This document shows, in pieces, positions 29,975 through 40,716 of a stretch of DNA of 64,000 nucleotides (positions are counted from its first letter, which is position 1; each line of letters starts with the position of its first letter). This DNA is from Strigamia acuminata. Lineage: Eukaryota > Arthropoda > Chilopoda > Geophilomorpha > Linotaeniidae. The notes below the pieces were generated by a model. It did not search any database. It had not been told where the DNA came from and saw only the letters and a list, made by a program, of their open reading frames with translations. The stretch lies in assembly GCA_949358305.1 (NCBI GenBank), contig OX442314.1, positions 5,955,087 through 6,019,086 of the forward strand, written 5' to 3'. Position numbers and translations under genes: made by a program.

Positions 29975-32211
29975 GAACTAGTCGCACTTGAATCAGCAGA
30001 TTCTGGCTTGATCAAAGTCTTGACCATTTCTGCCAACGAGTTAGTCAGCGAAGTCTGTAACTTATTTTCAAAAGTATTTAATTTCGCATCAAGTTTAGCA
30101 TCTAGTGTTGCATCCAACACTTCTTGAGTTATCCACCTATTATTAGATCGTTTAGAAGTCGGATCCACAGTCGGGGAATCCGGCGTACTTCGTTTTTGCA
30201 ACTCTTCAGAGTTGAAATTTGCACGTGGTTTTAAATCTGGACATTCTCGACGCATGTGTCCTGGTTTCTTACAGTGGTAACAAACTAATTGACCACGTCT
30301 GGTCTGATCTACTACTCCATTTATTAGATAAACGGCCTCACACTCCTCAGGTAACTCTTCATCACAAATATTAAGTTGTTCTTGTGAATCCAAAGTTAAA
30401 GATTTAACATTTGTCTTTGGCTGAGGACGAGTGTCAGTTTTCCGAGGTGGGAAAACAACTGGATTGAAAATATTTTCCCTTGCTCTATTAGCTGTACGAC
30501 TGTACAAGCCTTTATTTTTTGTTATAACGGCATAAATCTCTGTCAGAGGCAAATCCGCTATGCCTTGCGTATGCAAAAGCAAATCATTAGCAGGAGTTAC
30601 ACTCCCGATAAAAAGACAACCAGCCCCTTTTGCATCAAGACTGTCTTGTAATATCCATAACTGGTAATATTTGTGCATAAAGTCGTAAAGACTTTCTGTT
30701 TCTAGTTGTTTCAACTTAGTTAGTTGGTTTGTCCGCTCTTGTCGAGTGGCTACAAACCGCTCTTTGAACGCCTGTTCAAATACTTCCCAAGATATGAAAT
30801 CTTCTCTCCTTTCATGAAACCAACCATGCGCTTGCTCGGTTAAATAACCGGCCACGCCTTTAACAAGCATGTCATCGAGTGACATGTTTCGCAGGAAAGC
30901 GACATTTTTTACAATATTGAGAAAGCGTTCGCTTTCTTCTGCTTTTCCGGAGAATACAGGGATATCTGGTGGTTTCAAACAGTTAGTTTGAGGGACAGTG
31001 GCGGAACTTTTTCCTGCCTGCATCAACTTGTGCATGGTTGTGGCAATTGACGCGAGGTCATCAGCCGTCATTCCAAAGCTACTGGGGGGGCGCGAATTGT
31101 CTTTTGACGATCCGCCATTGTTTAGTTGACTCGAGTTATTTTGACTTGAGCCACCATTGTTGGGGTTGAAATTATTCGACCCTCCTTGATTCGGTCTACT
31201 GTGGTTACCAAAATTCGAATGGTTATTCGAATTACCTTGGTTCCCATAATTCGAATGACTATTAGAATTATCTCGATTGTTAAAATTCGGACGGTTGTGC
31301 GAACTTTCTTGATTACCAAAATTTGGACGATAGTTCGAATTACCTGGCGTACCCCGATTCAAATAGTTATTTGAATTTCCTGGAGTTCCAGTAGAAGGAT
31401 TATTTAAATCGTTCGGATTATTTAGGTTATTCGAGTTCGGAGGAACTGGATAACCCCTTTGCATGTTAGGTGCTGGACTAGAATTGTTTGCAAATCTGGA
31501 ATTTGGGTCAAAACGGCGGTTTGGACCTCTTGTCGCACCTGAATTTGGGTTCAAATTTCCAGCGAGATTCGGACAACTATTTGATCCGTTTGGAAAACTT
31601 GGATTAGGGTTGGCCATATTAGGCGGACCCAAATTCGCTCTGTTGAACGTATTCTCAAAGTTCTCTGGATTTGTAAATCCTCTTTGTTGGTTGCGAGCGA
31701 AGTTATTCGCTCGTAATCGTTGTTGGAAAGCACGATTAAAATCTCCTGGTGTCAAATTCGACTGATCTTGACGAGGAGGTTGTGCATTTTTATTTCTATA
31801 TCTAGAAATAGGCGTCGAAGGAGTGGGACTAAAATTATTTAATCTTTGGCTGGCTGGGGAATTAGGTTGCTCCGACGTAGCACGTTGCGCGTGTACAAAA
31901 TCTAACACTTCAGTCAAAGATCTAAATTGGTTTGGGTTCAAACCGTGATCCTGACAAAATAATAGACCGCCTCGGCCTAAATGAGAACCTTCAGGAATGC
32001 ATTCCTCTTCTCCAGGCGGAGTAGGTTCTCGTGGAGCCCTATTCTCTCCAGATGGTCCGGCTGTTTCATTTGAAACGCCATTATGGACCGCGTGGTTTCC
32101 CACTTCTTCAATTCCATTAGGAACAGGTACAAACCCGGATAGATTCATTCCACCGGTCAAACAAGTTCTTTCCTTACCACGGGTGTTCATGTGATGCTGG
32201 TTATTAGTCAT
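29965..32211 (-). CDS. gag: E2 Gag polyprotein (748 aa)
   Basis: Same architecture as E1 Gag: an N-terminal region, an Asn/Ser-rich middle with a few extra N/L repeats (hence 748 rather than 743 aa), a capsid-like HGWFHERRED region, the zinc knuckle CYHCKKPGHMRREC, and the end SSKN at the slippery site. Most differences from E1 fall in the low-complexity middle. Start: ATG at 32211, matching E1. Confidence 0.95.
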   Translation of the reverse strand: MTNNQHHMNTRGKERTCLTGGMNLSGFVPVPNGIEEVGNHAVHNGVSNETAGPSGENRAPREPTPPGEEECIPEGSHLGRGGLLFCQDHGLNPNQFRSLTEVLDFVHAQRATSEQPNSPASQRLNNFSPTPSTPISRYRNKNAQPPRQDQSNLTPGDFNRAFQQRLRANNFARNQQRGFTNPENFENTFNRANLGPPNMANPNPSFPNGSNSCPNLAGNLNPNSGATRGPNRRFDPNSRFANNSSPAPNMQRGYPVPPNSNNLNNPNDLNNPSTGTPGNSNNYLNRGTPGNSNYRPNFGNQESSHNRPNFNNRDNSNSHSNYGNQGNSNNHSNFGNHSRPNQGGSNNFNPNNGGSSQNNSSQLNNGGSSKDNSRPPSSFGMTADDLASIATTMHKLMQAGKSSATVPQTNCLKPPDIPVFSGKAEESERFLNIVKNVAFLRNMSLDDMLVKGVAGYLTEQAHGWFHERREDFISWEVFEQAFKERFVATRQERTNQLTKLKQLETESLYDFMHKYYQLWILQDSLDAKGAGCLFIGSVTPANDLLLHTQGIADLPLTEIYAVITKNKGLYSRTANRARENIFNPVVFPPRKTDTRPQPKTNVKSLTLDSQEQLNICDEELPEECEAVYLINGVVDQTRRGQLVCYHCKKPGHMRRECPDLKPRANFNSEELQKRSTPDSPTVDPTSKRSNNRWITQEVLDATLDAKLDAKLNTFENKLQTSLTNSLAEMVKTLIKPESADSSATSSKN

Positions 32212-33335
32212 AACTAAACTTAAAACTAAGAAAATTTCCTAAGTCTGAGAGATAACGATGAAGTTGCAAACGTTCAGGAGGATCGCAAACGAAGCAGTGG
32301 TCACACTAGTTCGAAAGGAAGTATGGGTACTTCGATACACCTCTCTGATTGGTCAAGTATCAACGCTAGTCTCGCGAGAGTCCAATCTCGTCCGAGATTG
32401 GTGGAAATCATCAAGTTCGTGGAACCGTAATCTTGACAGATTCCAGTGTTATGACGTAGTCACCAAACAAAATGGATACTTTTCAAAATATTTTAAAATA
32501 TCACCGCATTTATTAATAAATGAATGATCACCTTTGTGGAAATTTTTTAAAGTTTTTAAAACTCGTAATTTCAAAAGACGCGCCGATTCGTTTGAATCGA
32601 TGGCTTTTCTGCACAACACGGGTTGCTAGGCAACACAACAGTAAGAATTCTTCTTCGCTAAAATTCGAATGGTATTCCATTCGTATAATTCGATTTCAAT
32701 GGCTTGAGATCACGATTTTTAACCAACATTTTAATGTAGATCAAGTCTGTAAAATAAGGTAAACCCACTTTGAAATAAAATATAAATTTTAATTCCTTCG
32801 GAAAATGTCAATTTTCCTTCTATTTATTTAGGCAAATAAATTTAGGTTTAACTTGAAGTCTCAAGCAAAATTACTTATTTGGAACATTCTAAAAATAAGG
32901 CAACTGTTAAATTGATAGAATTCTTTAAGAATTCCGTCAAAGTCGAACTTTTCAAAATTAGGCCTACCCGCGTGGTTTTGTCAGATTGTCGACGACAAAA
33001 TGACGTTACCCGGGCGGAACCAACTTCAACAAGTCCGGGCAAGATTCTCATTCTCAGGGTTGGGCCTTTAGGCCTGACCACGTGGTAGAAATTATTAGTT
33101 TTGTTAAAACACATAATTTCCACGACGGAAAATTGGAATAAAGTGAATTACACTTATTTTCTTGCGAGAAGTTCTAAAACAGAATAAAATATATTAAACG
33201 CAAATATAAATTTCGTTCGAAACTGATTTTACACATCCAAAAAATTTCATTTGAAATTTTATCACTGTAAGCACATTTCCGAATTCTCATAAACACACGA
33301 AAAACTTCAAAATTTATTTTAAATTTAGGCAGCCT
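32212..33335 (-). other. E2 leader between PBS and gag
   Basis: Counterpart of the E1 leader, with the GC-rich island at about 32940-33090 conserved. No gene supported. Confidence 0.5.
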
Positions 33336-33353
33336 ATCTCGGTAGAACCTCCA
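33336..33353 (-). other. E2 primer binding site (tRNA-Gln-like)
   Basis: The minus strand reads TGGAGGTTCTACCGAGAT, identical to the E1 PBS, 2 nt from the LTR. Confidence 0.75.
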
Positions 33354-33355
33354 CT

Positions 33356-35098
33356 TGTGACGATTCTACTTTTGGGCTAATTTATTAGTCCTTTTAAGAT
33401 AGATAATTCGGTTTATACAAGACGTTGCTAAGTTTAGCAACAACCTAACCGAGATAAGCTACGGAAGCCCTTACAAACATGAATATGTGATCAAGTGGAA
33501 ATAACTTACAGTTTTGGTGTGACATAACATATTTATTACTAAATATTAACAACAAAATATGGGTTCTTGACGCGTGTAAACGGGCGGCATCAACTGGTTG
33601 AGGATCCGGGCGAAGCCAGAGGGATACGGCTGACTTGCGGCATCGTCACAAATATCGCTACGGAGACGTATTTGGTCCGCAGCTCGAGTATCTAAAAATG
33701 CGAAGAGTCCTTCGCATAAGTAGGATTATTCAGCAGAATATTCCATATTCCAAATGAATAAAAGTAAAGTAATTAGTGGAATACAACAAATGAATTGTTG
33801 TATAAATATTAATTGGGCGGGGACCGTCACGACAATTGAGAGAATGTCGCGGGAGTTGTTGAGACTCCATCCGCCAGCATGCCTTACGACGACAAGATCT
33901 CGTGATCAGGCGCCGAGTATTTAATTGTGTGCTTTAACTCGCTATCGGTGGTACCAACCACCAGGTAAACATTTCTATGGACTTACCGGGTTTAGAAGAT
34001 ATTGCCAATACAGGATTACCAATGCCCAAGTAATTTATTTAACACAGTGTTGTTCAACTCCTGTTCACGGGTTACTAACCCGGAGGGTACGATGGGGCGG
34101 GGACCGTCACGACGGTCGAGAGAACCATCGCGGGAGGATTTGACTCCTCCATCCGCCAGCATGCCTTACGATGGCGGGATCCAACGATCGAGCACCGGGT
34201 AAAATATTAATTGGCCACTGCCATTGGATTACCATTATCCAGGTAGTTGTTTTATCGCAACATCTTTAGATATTACTCACGGGCTACCAACCCGGCGTGT
34301 TACCTGTATATTAGGCTTTTACCGACTTTTAACGTGCGGAAGGACCAATCGAGAAAAGACGGGAACCTGCGAGGGCTGTTTACAACAACCACCCTGCAGC
34401 GGACTGAGGCCAGTTAGCTGAGGGACCTACTTTCATTTAGCAAGGTCGTACTGTATACGACCGTTATATTAAGCCACCGTACGAAGTCCTACTGTCCCGT
34501 AGAACAGCTGGCTAACGTTACGGGGCCATTTCATGCGAATGCATGTCTATTACCGGAGTTAGCCTTCCCGAAATAGCCCTACAACAGCAATAACAAAATA
34601 GTAATGAATACTAACTGTGGAGAGCTGAGGTGGCCTGATGTGTCGATAGAGAATAATGAAATCAAACGATAACAATTCAACTACAGACAATATACAAGTT
34701 CAGTTATCAAGCCAAGGGGGAAGTGAGAAACTGGAGCTTATATAGTTCTGTAGAACTACTAGATTGGCGACAGCCAATCAGCGTACGAATCGGCGGATTC
34801 GTGGGTCACTAGTCCGGACCTAATATATGACTATGTCCAGATGGGCCCAGTTGGGGTCCGGAAGGGTCCGATTGGTTCCCTTCGACTGGTAAGTAAAGTG
34901 GATATTGATTCGATAGAATCAACATCATCAAGTAATTAATACTTAATTCATATTGAATAAAATAGTTATATTTTATTCACCGTGTCCAAGTAATAATTTA
35001 TTACGCTTTTTAGTTTTAACCGAGTTTGAAATACGCGCGTTGGTTAAACAGCGCCATCTATGGTGAACATTGATAACTATCGATTTGTAATCATCACA
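33356..35098 (-). repeat. E2 5' LTR (1743 bp)
   Basis: Pairs with 20717-22459. TATA (minus strand) at 34738-34744 and a CTCF-like motif at 35049-35064, both as in the other copy. Confidence 0.95.
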
Positions 35099-35102
35099 AA
35101 TT

Positions 35103-36082
35103 TTCTGCAAAACATCTCGTTATTAGAGATAAGGGGGACGAATTATTAAAACGAATAATCAAAAACACGTCCCTTCGTAAGTACCGCAAAGGAATAACCA
35201 ATTGTGAAAACAATTGTCCGTTCAGGAAAAGTAGAACTTAGCTAGATATTTTTCTTTCGAAAAATCAAAGCAATTTTTTTTTATCAAAAAGAAAGATTTG
35301 ATGAATAATTTTTACCTAAAAAGTCTAAAGAATTGCGAATAAGTTTTCTTGGGAAAAACAAGTACACATTTGTACCAATAACTCTATTGTTTAAAGTGAG
35401 AATTTTTCTCGTAACAAATTTAAAAGGGTTTTAACGAATCTTTATTAGTTAAAAATTTGTTAAAAAAGGGGGAAATGGATGGTGAAATTTATTTTTACAC
35501 TCGAAAAATGGAATTTAGCCCTAAAAGTTTAAAAGACTTGATCAAATTATTTTTCCTATTGGAAATAAGGATAAAAGATAGTAAAATGAGAGTTTGAGAA
35601 AACTTTATCATAACTATGGTTGTAATAATATTACACACAAAACAGAATAATTAAAAAAGAATATTTTCGAAGAAAATTATTTAATTATTTGGATTGGTAA
35701 AAATCCCAAAGTTCAAGAAGATTGAAGTAAGTGTATTTTATTTTCATTTGAAAAAATACAATATTTTACGCATGTCTTCCCGAAGGAATTTTATTTTATC
35801 GGTAAAACTGAAATTTCCAAAGGAACGGACTTAGCAGACAACTGCTAATTAAGTATAACGTCCATTATACTATTGGTTGTCGGTAAAATCCGCCAATCAG
35901 AAGTCAAGAGATCTAGGGATCCCCAGCCCCCTGCTATTAAGGGAGGACCAGATCAGACACTGATCATTCGTTTCCAGACCAGACCCGGAGACGTGTTCCA
36001 GAGCCATATCGTCTTTTTAAAAGACGTATATTCGTCTTCTTTATAAATTAAAGAATTAAAATCGTCAGATTTTGAATTTATT
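35103..36082 (+). other. E0 leader segment before its ORF
   Basis: AT-rich with repeated CGAAGAAAAT-like words. It holds polypurine-like tracts ATAAGGGGGACG (about 35128) and AAAAAAGGGGGAAATGG (about 35462). No ORF supported. Confidence 0.45.
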
Positions 36083-37374
36083 ATGGCTCAAAAACTATTG
36101 AATATGATCGATCCAAAAGGAAATAATAAGCAGACAAACTTAAATTTAAGTTCTGTACCACTTGGCGATCAAACAGAAAAGATTCCCGATCATTTTACTC
36201 TGTATTGTAATCGTCATGGACTAGATAAAACCAAGTAAAAAATATAATCGAAGCTTCGAACTATGTAACCGCTAGGAACTGGCGAGATCGTACCCAATCT
36301 CAATCTTCACATCAAGATCCAGTACGGAATCCACAAACATACAGCCGAAACTTAGTGAATCAAGATTCTCATACTATGTTTCAAACATCCAGTAGGGGAT
36401 CTAACTTAGAAAAGTTTAAACCACCTAATTCGGTAGATAAGGGGAAAAAGAATTATAAACCTAATAATTCTTGTCCAGAGAGTTCCTTAACTAACCAGTC
36501 GGTTGTTCAGAACAAATTAAAACTCGTTTACAATCGGGATCAGCTAATTTCAGTTCGATATGCTAATCCAGCTGAAGCACAACGATATGTGGCTAGCCTT
36601 AATCTGTCGATTAACCTACCGCTATCAAAAGAATTGGGAACCGTAAACAAAAGTTTTGGGCCACCAATATCAACGCAAAGGAAAGATATTCAGGTTACAA
36701 ATAAACATTTGCTGTCGCCGAATTCTTGCGATGGATTTACGACTTCGTTTTCCAATCCCGCGAACAAGAAGAGTAGTTTACATACTCCAAACAAACGTTT
36801 GCAGTCACTTAACTTGCAACAACGTGCTCGATCGCCGATCACAAACTCATGTTTGCGGACAAATAATCTGTCTACCAAGAAGAGTCCCCAGCCAAGACAA
36901 TTCTACCTAACGCCCATTTCAAATCAGAAAAAGGTCAAGCAAACTTTTCCCTTAAAAAAGTATTACCAACACGATAATGAGAATGATTTTAAACCTAAAA
37001 GAGAAAGTTCTTTGACTAACCCACGGGAGATTCGGTATCAATTCGAACAGTATTGTAAACAATACCAGTTAAATTCAGCTGAATTTACTAGTATAGACGA
37101 AGCGCAACAATTTGTATTTCGAAGTCAATACCGTACTCAACGAATAAACCCCGACCCAGTCGTCAATTTGACGGAGATACAACAAATTGCGCCTGGAAAG
37201 CAACCCTGCAATATCCAGAATAATTCATCTCAACGAGAGGAATTAAGAACTTCTAACAAGCGTTTTCGGTCACCAAGTCCAGCTGGTGATGAAGAAACTT
37301 CAAGTACAAACCAACTTGTTCATAAGCTGACTATAAACCCAGGTTTCCAGTCATCGGTTCCACGACTTAGAGTC

Positions 37375-40300
37375 TGTGACGATTACCTTCTGGAGATAGC
37401 AATTGCTAAACTAAAGTGTGAACTATCTGTGTGAAAGTGTAAAATATGCAAACCTGATGTTTTCTCAAAACATATAACATTTATTCCGGTTTGAACCTTA
37501 TATAAATACTATGCCTACAAGTGGCTAAAATGACGATAAGTTAAACTATACAGTTATTTGGCAAAAGCCCTGAAATAATATCATTTGAAGGCTTCAGTCA
37601 TGCAATAAGAATTTGTAACGGTCTTATTGCTGTGACGTAAAAGATGTCATCTATGAATGGCTTTGGCTTCTAAATGGTCCGGGGTTGGTTCTAAAAAGCG
37701 TGTAAATGGTTAGGCTGGGTGGGTTATATCCGAGAGGTGCGGTTGACTTTTCTGTATCGTCACACACATCGCATCGCAGATAATTGTTGAAATCAATAAT
37801 TACCGCAAGATGTAACAATGTGAGAATAAATAGTCATATTAATTCTATGGAATTAATCATGATATTTTAGAGTCACAAACTTAACTTAAACTGTGAAAAT
37901 AAGTAGAATATATTAAAATAGCGCCGAGCTATTTTTTGCCCCGAGTGCAATCAACATCTAAGTTAGACTTAAATGTTCCGTCAAACCAATAACGAATTGA
38001 ATCGAAATATCTCGCAGGAAAGGTTATCCATCGCCGGGAAATTACTCCACTCGGTTCTGGCTGGCGGGAGAGTAACCGGGAAATTACTCCGCGTCGATTA
38101 CTCTGATAATGCGTCTGTGAAATATAAATACTCCACTCTAGATTCTACATTACCAATGCATCTGTGAATTTTACTCCACTCTAGATTCTACATTCTACAA
38201 CGGAATGTTGGCATGAAGCTGGAGGGAGTGCGTCTGTGGGTTGTACCCCACTCTAGATACTACACTTAAATGTGTCTGTGAATTACTCACTCTAGTTACG
38301 ACATTTCTACAACGGAATGTTGGCATGAAGAGGCGGGAATGTGTGTCTGTGAGTCTTCTACCCACTCTAGATACTTACACTAAATACAAAGTATTTCTAC
38401 AACGGATTGTCGGAACGCAGAGAAGTATAATATGTGCTCAAGTAATATCAGTATCAAACAAAAACAGAACAAGAGCGAGCTATATCCGTTTTGCAGGGGG
38501 ATATATACTCGGTGAGGAGAATAGCTGTTCAGTGATCCAATGGGATCACTGGGCAGTCAAATCCATCCAATCCTAGATCACAGGAAGTGGATACTCAGGA
38601 CATAGTCTTCTACTAGGTCCACTACAGGAACTGGATACGCAGGACACACTTTGGATTAAGTCCCTTTGACTATAATCCGAAAGGAGTCCAACTCACAGTG
38701 GGTGATGAAGGGTGACTTCACCAGGTGTAAAGTTTGCACATAATTCAATAGAATTATGTGACAAATAAATCAACTAGTTTTTAAACATCCAAAAGTATTT
38801 AAAAGTGTCTAAAGTTGCAGTGGAATAAAATATAAATAGTAATTTATATTTTATTCACTCAAAAATTGTCGAAATTTGAATTTACCGCTAAAACGCATCA
38901 GCGCCATCTAAGGTGCGCGCCATAAGTATAGAATAATCAGTTTTTTTGAAATATTTTTTTTGCGCTTCATCTGGAATCAAACCAATTTTTTAATAAATGT
39001 ATTTTGGCATTAGAATTCATTTAAAATTAACAGGTTTTTAAGTTTTGTATAAAAATAAATTTGACAGTGATTTTCCTTAAAAATGGGGGTGACATAAGTA
39101 TAGAATATTTTAGGTTTGATGCAAAAAAATGGAGAAAATTAATAACACATAACATGCCTTTGTTTGATTAGTCAATCAGTGATTATGTCATCAATTTTCT
39201 GCCATTTTTGAATTGTATTGCTTGCTATTTTCTTATTTTGATGCAATCCCTTGTGCAAAACTTGTAAGCATTGTAGAAATCACTGAAATATGGCAAGTAA
39301 AGTCACTGGGGCTCTCCAAACAGCAAATCCATAGAAGATCAGGAAGAAATTAATCAATTATATCAAAAGTCCTAACCCAAAGATGAAAATCAAATATGGA
39401 AGCAAGACGGGGAGGATCAAAAGTGATGATGCAGCAAGTGGACAGGAATATTTTGTGCCTGGCACTGACTTTGCTGTTGTCTGCAAATGAAATTTGCACA
39501 CATGTAGATGTAATTGTGTCTTTAGCAAACAATTCAAAGCAGAATTAGCAATTGTGATCACCTTTGTTATCAAAAATAGCTGTACAACTGTGGTTAACTG
39601 AAGCCCATAAATTGAAGTGCTCTGATTAGACTAATACCAAGCTGCCCTGGATCAAATCATGAAACTGAGTGCTTTTTACAGACAAAATACAGTTCAACTT
39701 AGATGGTCTGGATGGTTAGTGTAATAAGTGGCAAGATTTAAGGAGAGGAGAGAGGTTTTCTCAGTGGGCAGAATCATGTGATGGTTTGGGTGACATTCGG
39801 GCGAAAATTACAGGCAAACATCATAATAATGAAAGGATGGAAAGATTCACAGAAGTGTAAGGAAGTGTTGAACATGCATTTATTGCCATTTGGATGGAAA
39901 ATTGTGCCAATAAATGGGTGTTTCAGCAGGACAATGCTCACTGCATGGTCACTTTTGGTCTTTCCTGTCTGCTTTCACATTTGGATTTCATGTTTTTGTT
40001 AGAATTTTTGATGCAATTGACTAATTTCTTTCAATTTCTTCCTAATCTTCTATCAATTTGTTGTTTGGCAAGCCCCAGTGCCTTTAATCGCTTTATTTCA
40101 GCGATTTCCACAGTGGTTGCAAGTTTTGTACAAGGGATTGCTTCAAAATAAGAAAATAGCAAGTAATACAATTCAAAAATGGCAGAAAATTGATGACATA
40201 TTCACTGATTAACTAATTAGACAAAGGCATGTTATGTGATATTAATTTTATTCATTTTTTTGCATCAAACCTAAAATATTCTATACTTATGTCACCCCCA

Positions 40301-40529
40301 TTTTATGTAAAATCACTGCCAAATTTATTTTTCTACAAAACTTATAAACCTGTTAATTTTAAATGAATTCTAATGCCAAAATACATTTATTAAAAAATTG
40401 GTTTGATTCCAGATGAAGCACGAAAAGAAATATTTCAAAAAAACTGATTATTCTATACTTATGGCGCGCACCTTATTGGTGAAATAATCGTCCTATACTA
40501 ACAAAGTGTATGACAGTGTAACCGTCACA
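37375..40529 (-). repeat. E3 3' LTR, interrupted by a Tc1/mariner element
   Basis: 3155 bp minus the 1563-bp insert and its 2-bp TA duplication gives exactly 1590 bp, the length of the right LTR. Confidence 0.95.
38911..40473 (+). mobile_element. Tc1/mariner-type foldback element with long TIRs (1563 bp)
   Basis: Ends AGGTGCGCGCCATAAG and its complement lie between TA duplications (38909-38910 and 40474-40475). The terminal inverted repeats extend about 480 bp each (to about 39390 and from about 39990) and include what should be the transposase 5' region in inverted copy. The centre retains decayed transposase on the + strand: a VMVWVTF-like block at about 39780 and WVFQQDNAHC near 39918-39947, typical of Tc1 DDE enzymes, in different frames. 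It is not autonomous. Confidence 0.9.
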
Positions 40530-40540
40530 AGTCCCCCTTA
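40530..40540 (-). other. E3 polypurine tract
   Basis: The minus strand reads TAAGGGGGACT next to the 3' LTR. Confidence 0.65.
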
Positions 40541-40716
40541 AATATATGTTAATTCCATTGAATTTACATACTATTTACTCATCTTGAGGATCAAGACCAC
40601 ACTGTCATCTAGGGAACTCGAGCTGAAATTCTTGGTAAGGGAAATCTCTATTTTATAACTTAATCATATAAAATAAAGTTCAACCTTCAATCAAATGCTT
40701 CAAAATATTGTGTTTT

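Larger units (their letters stand above)
20717..35098 (-). mobile_element. E2: Ty3/gypsy-type retrotransposon, sister of E1 (14.4 kb)
   Basis: E2 is inserted in E0 on the minus strand, with target duplication AATT (20713-20716 and 35099-35102). Its LTRs are 1743 bp each, 161 bp longer than in E1 because of an internal duplication. Gag and Pol are nearly identical to E1 and open; ORF3 has one premature TGA. About three differences were noticed between its LTRs. Its layout mirrors E1, so the window holds a large inverted pair of about 12 kb of coding-type sequence. Confidence 0.95.
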
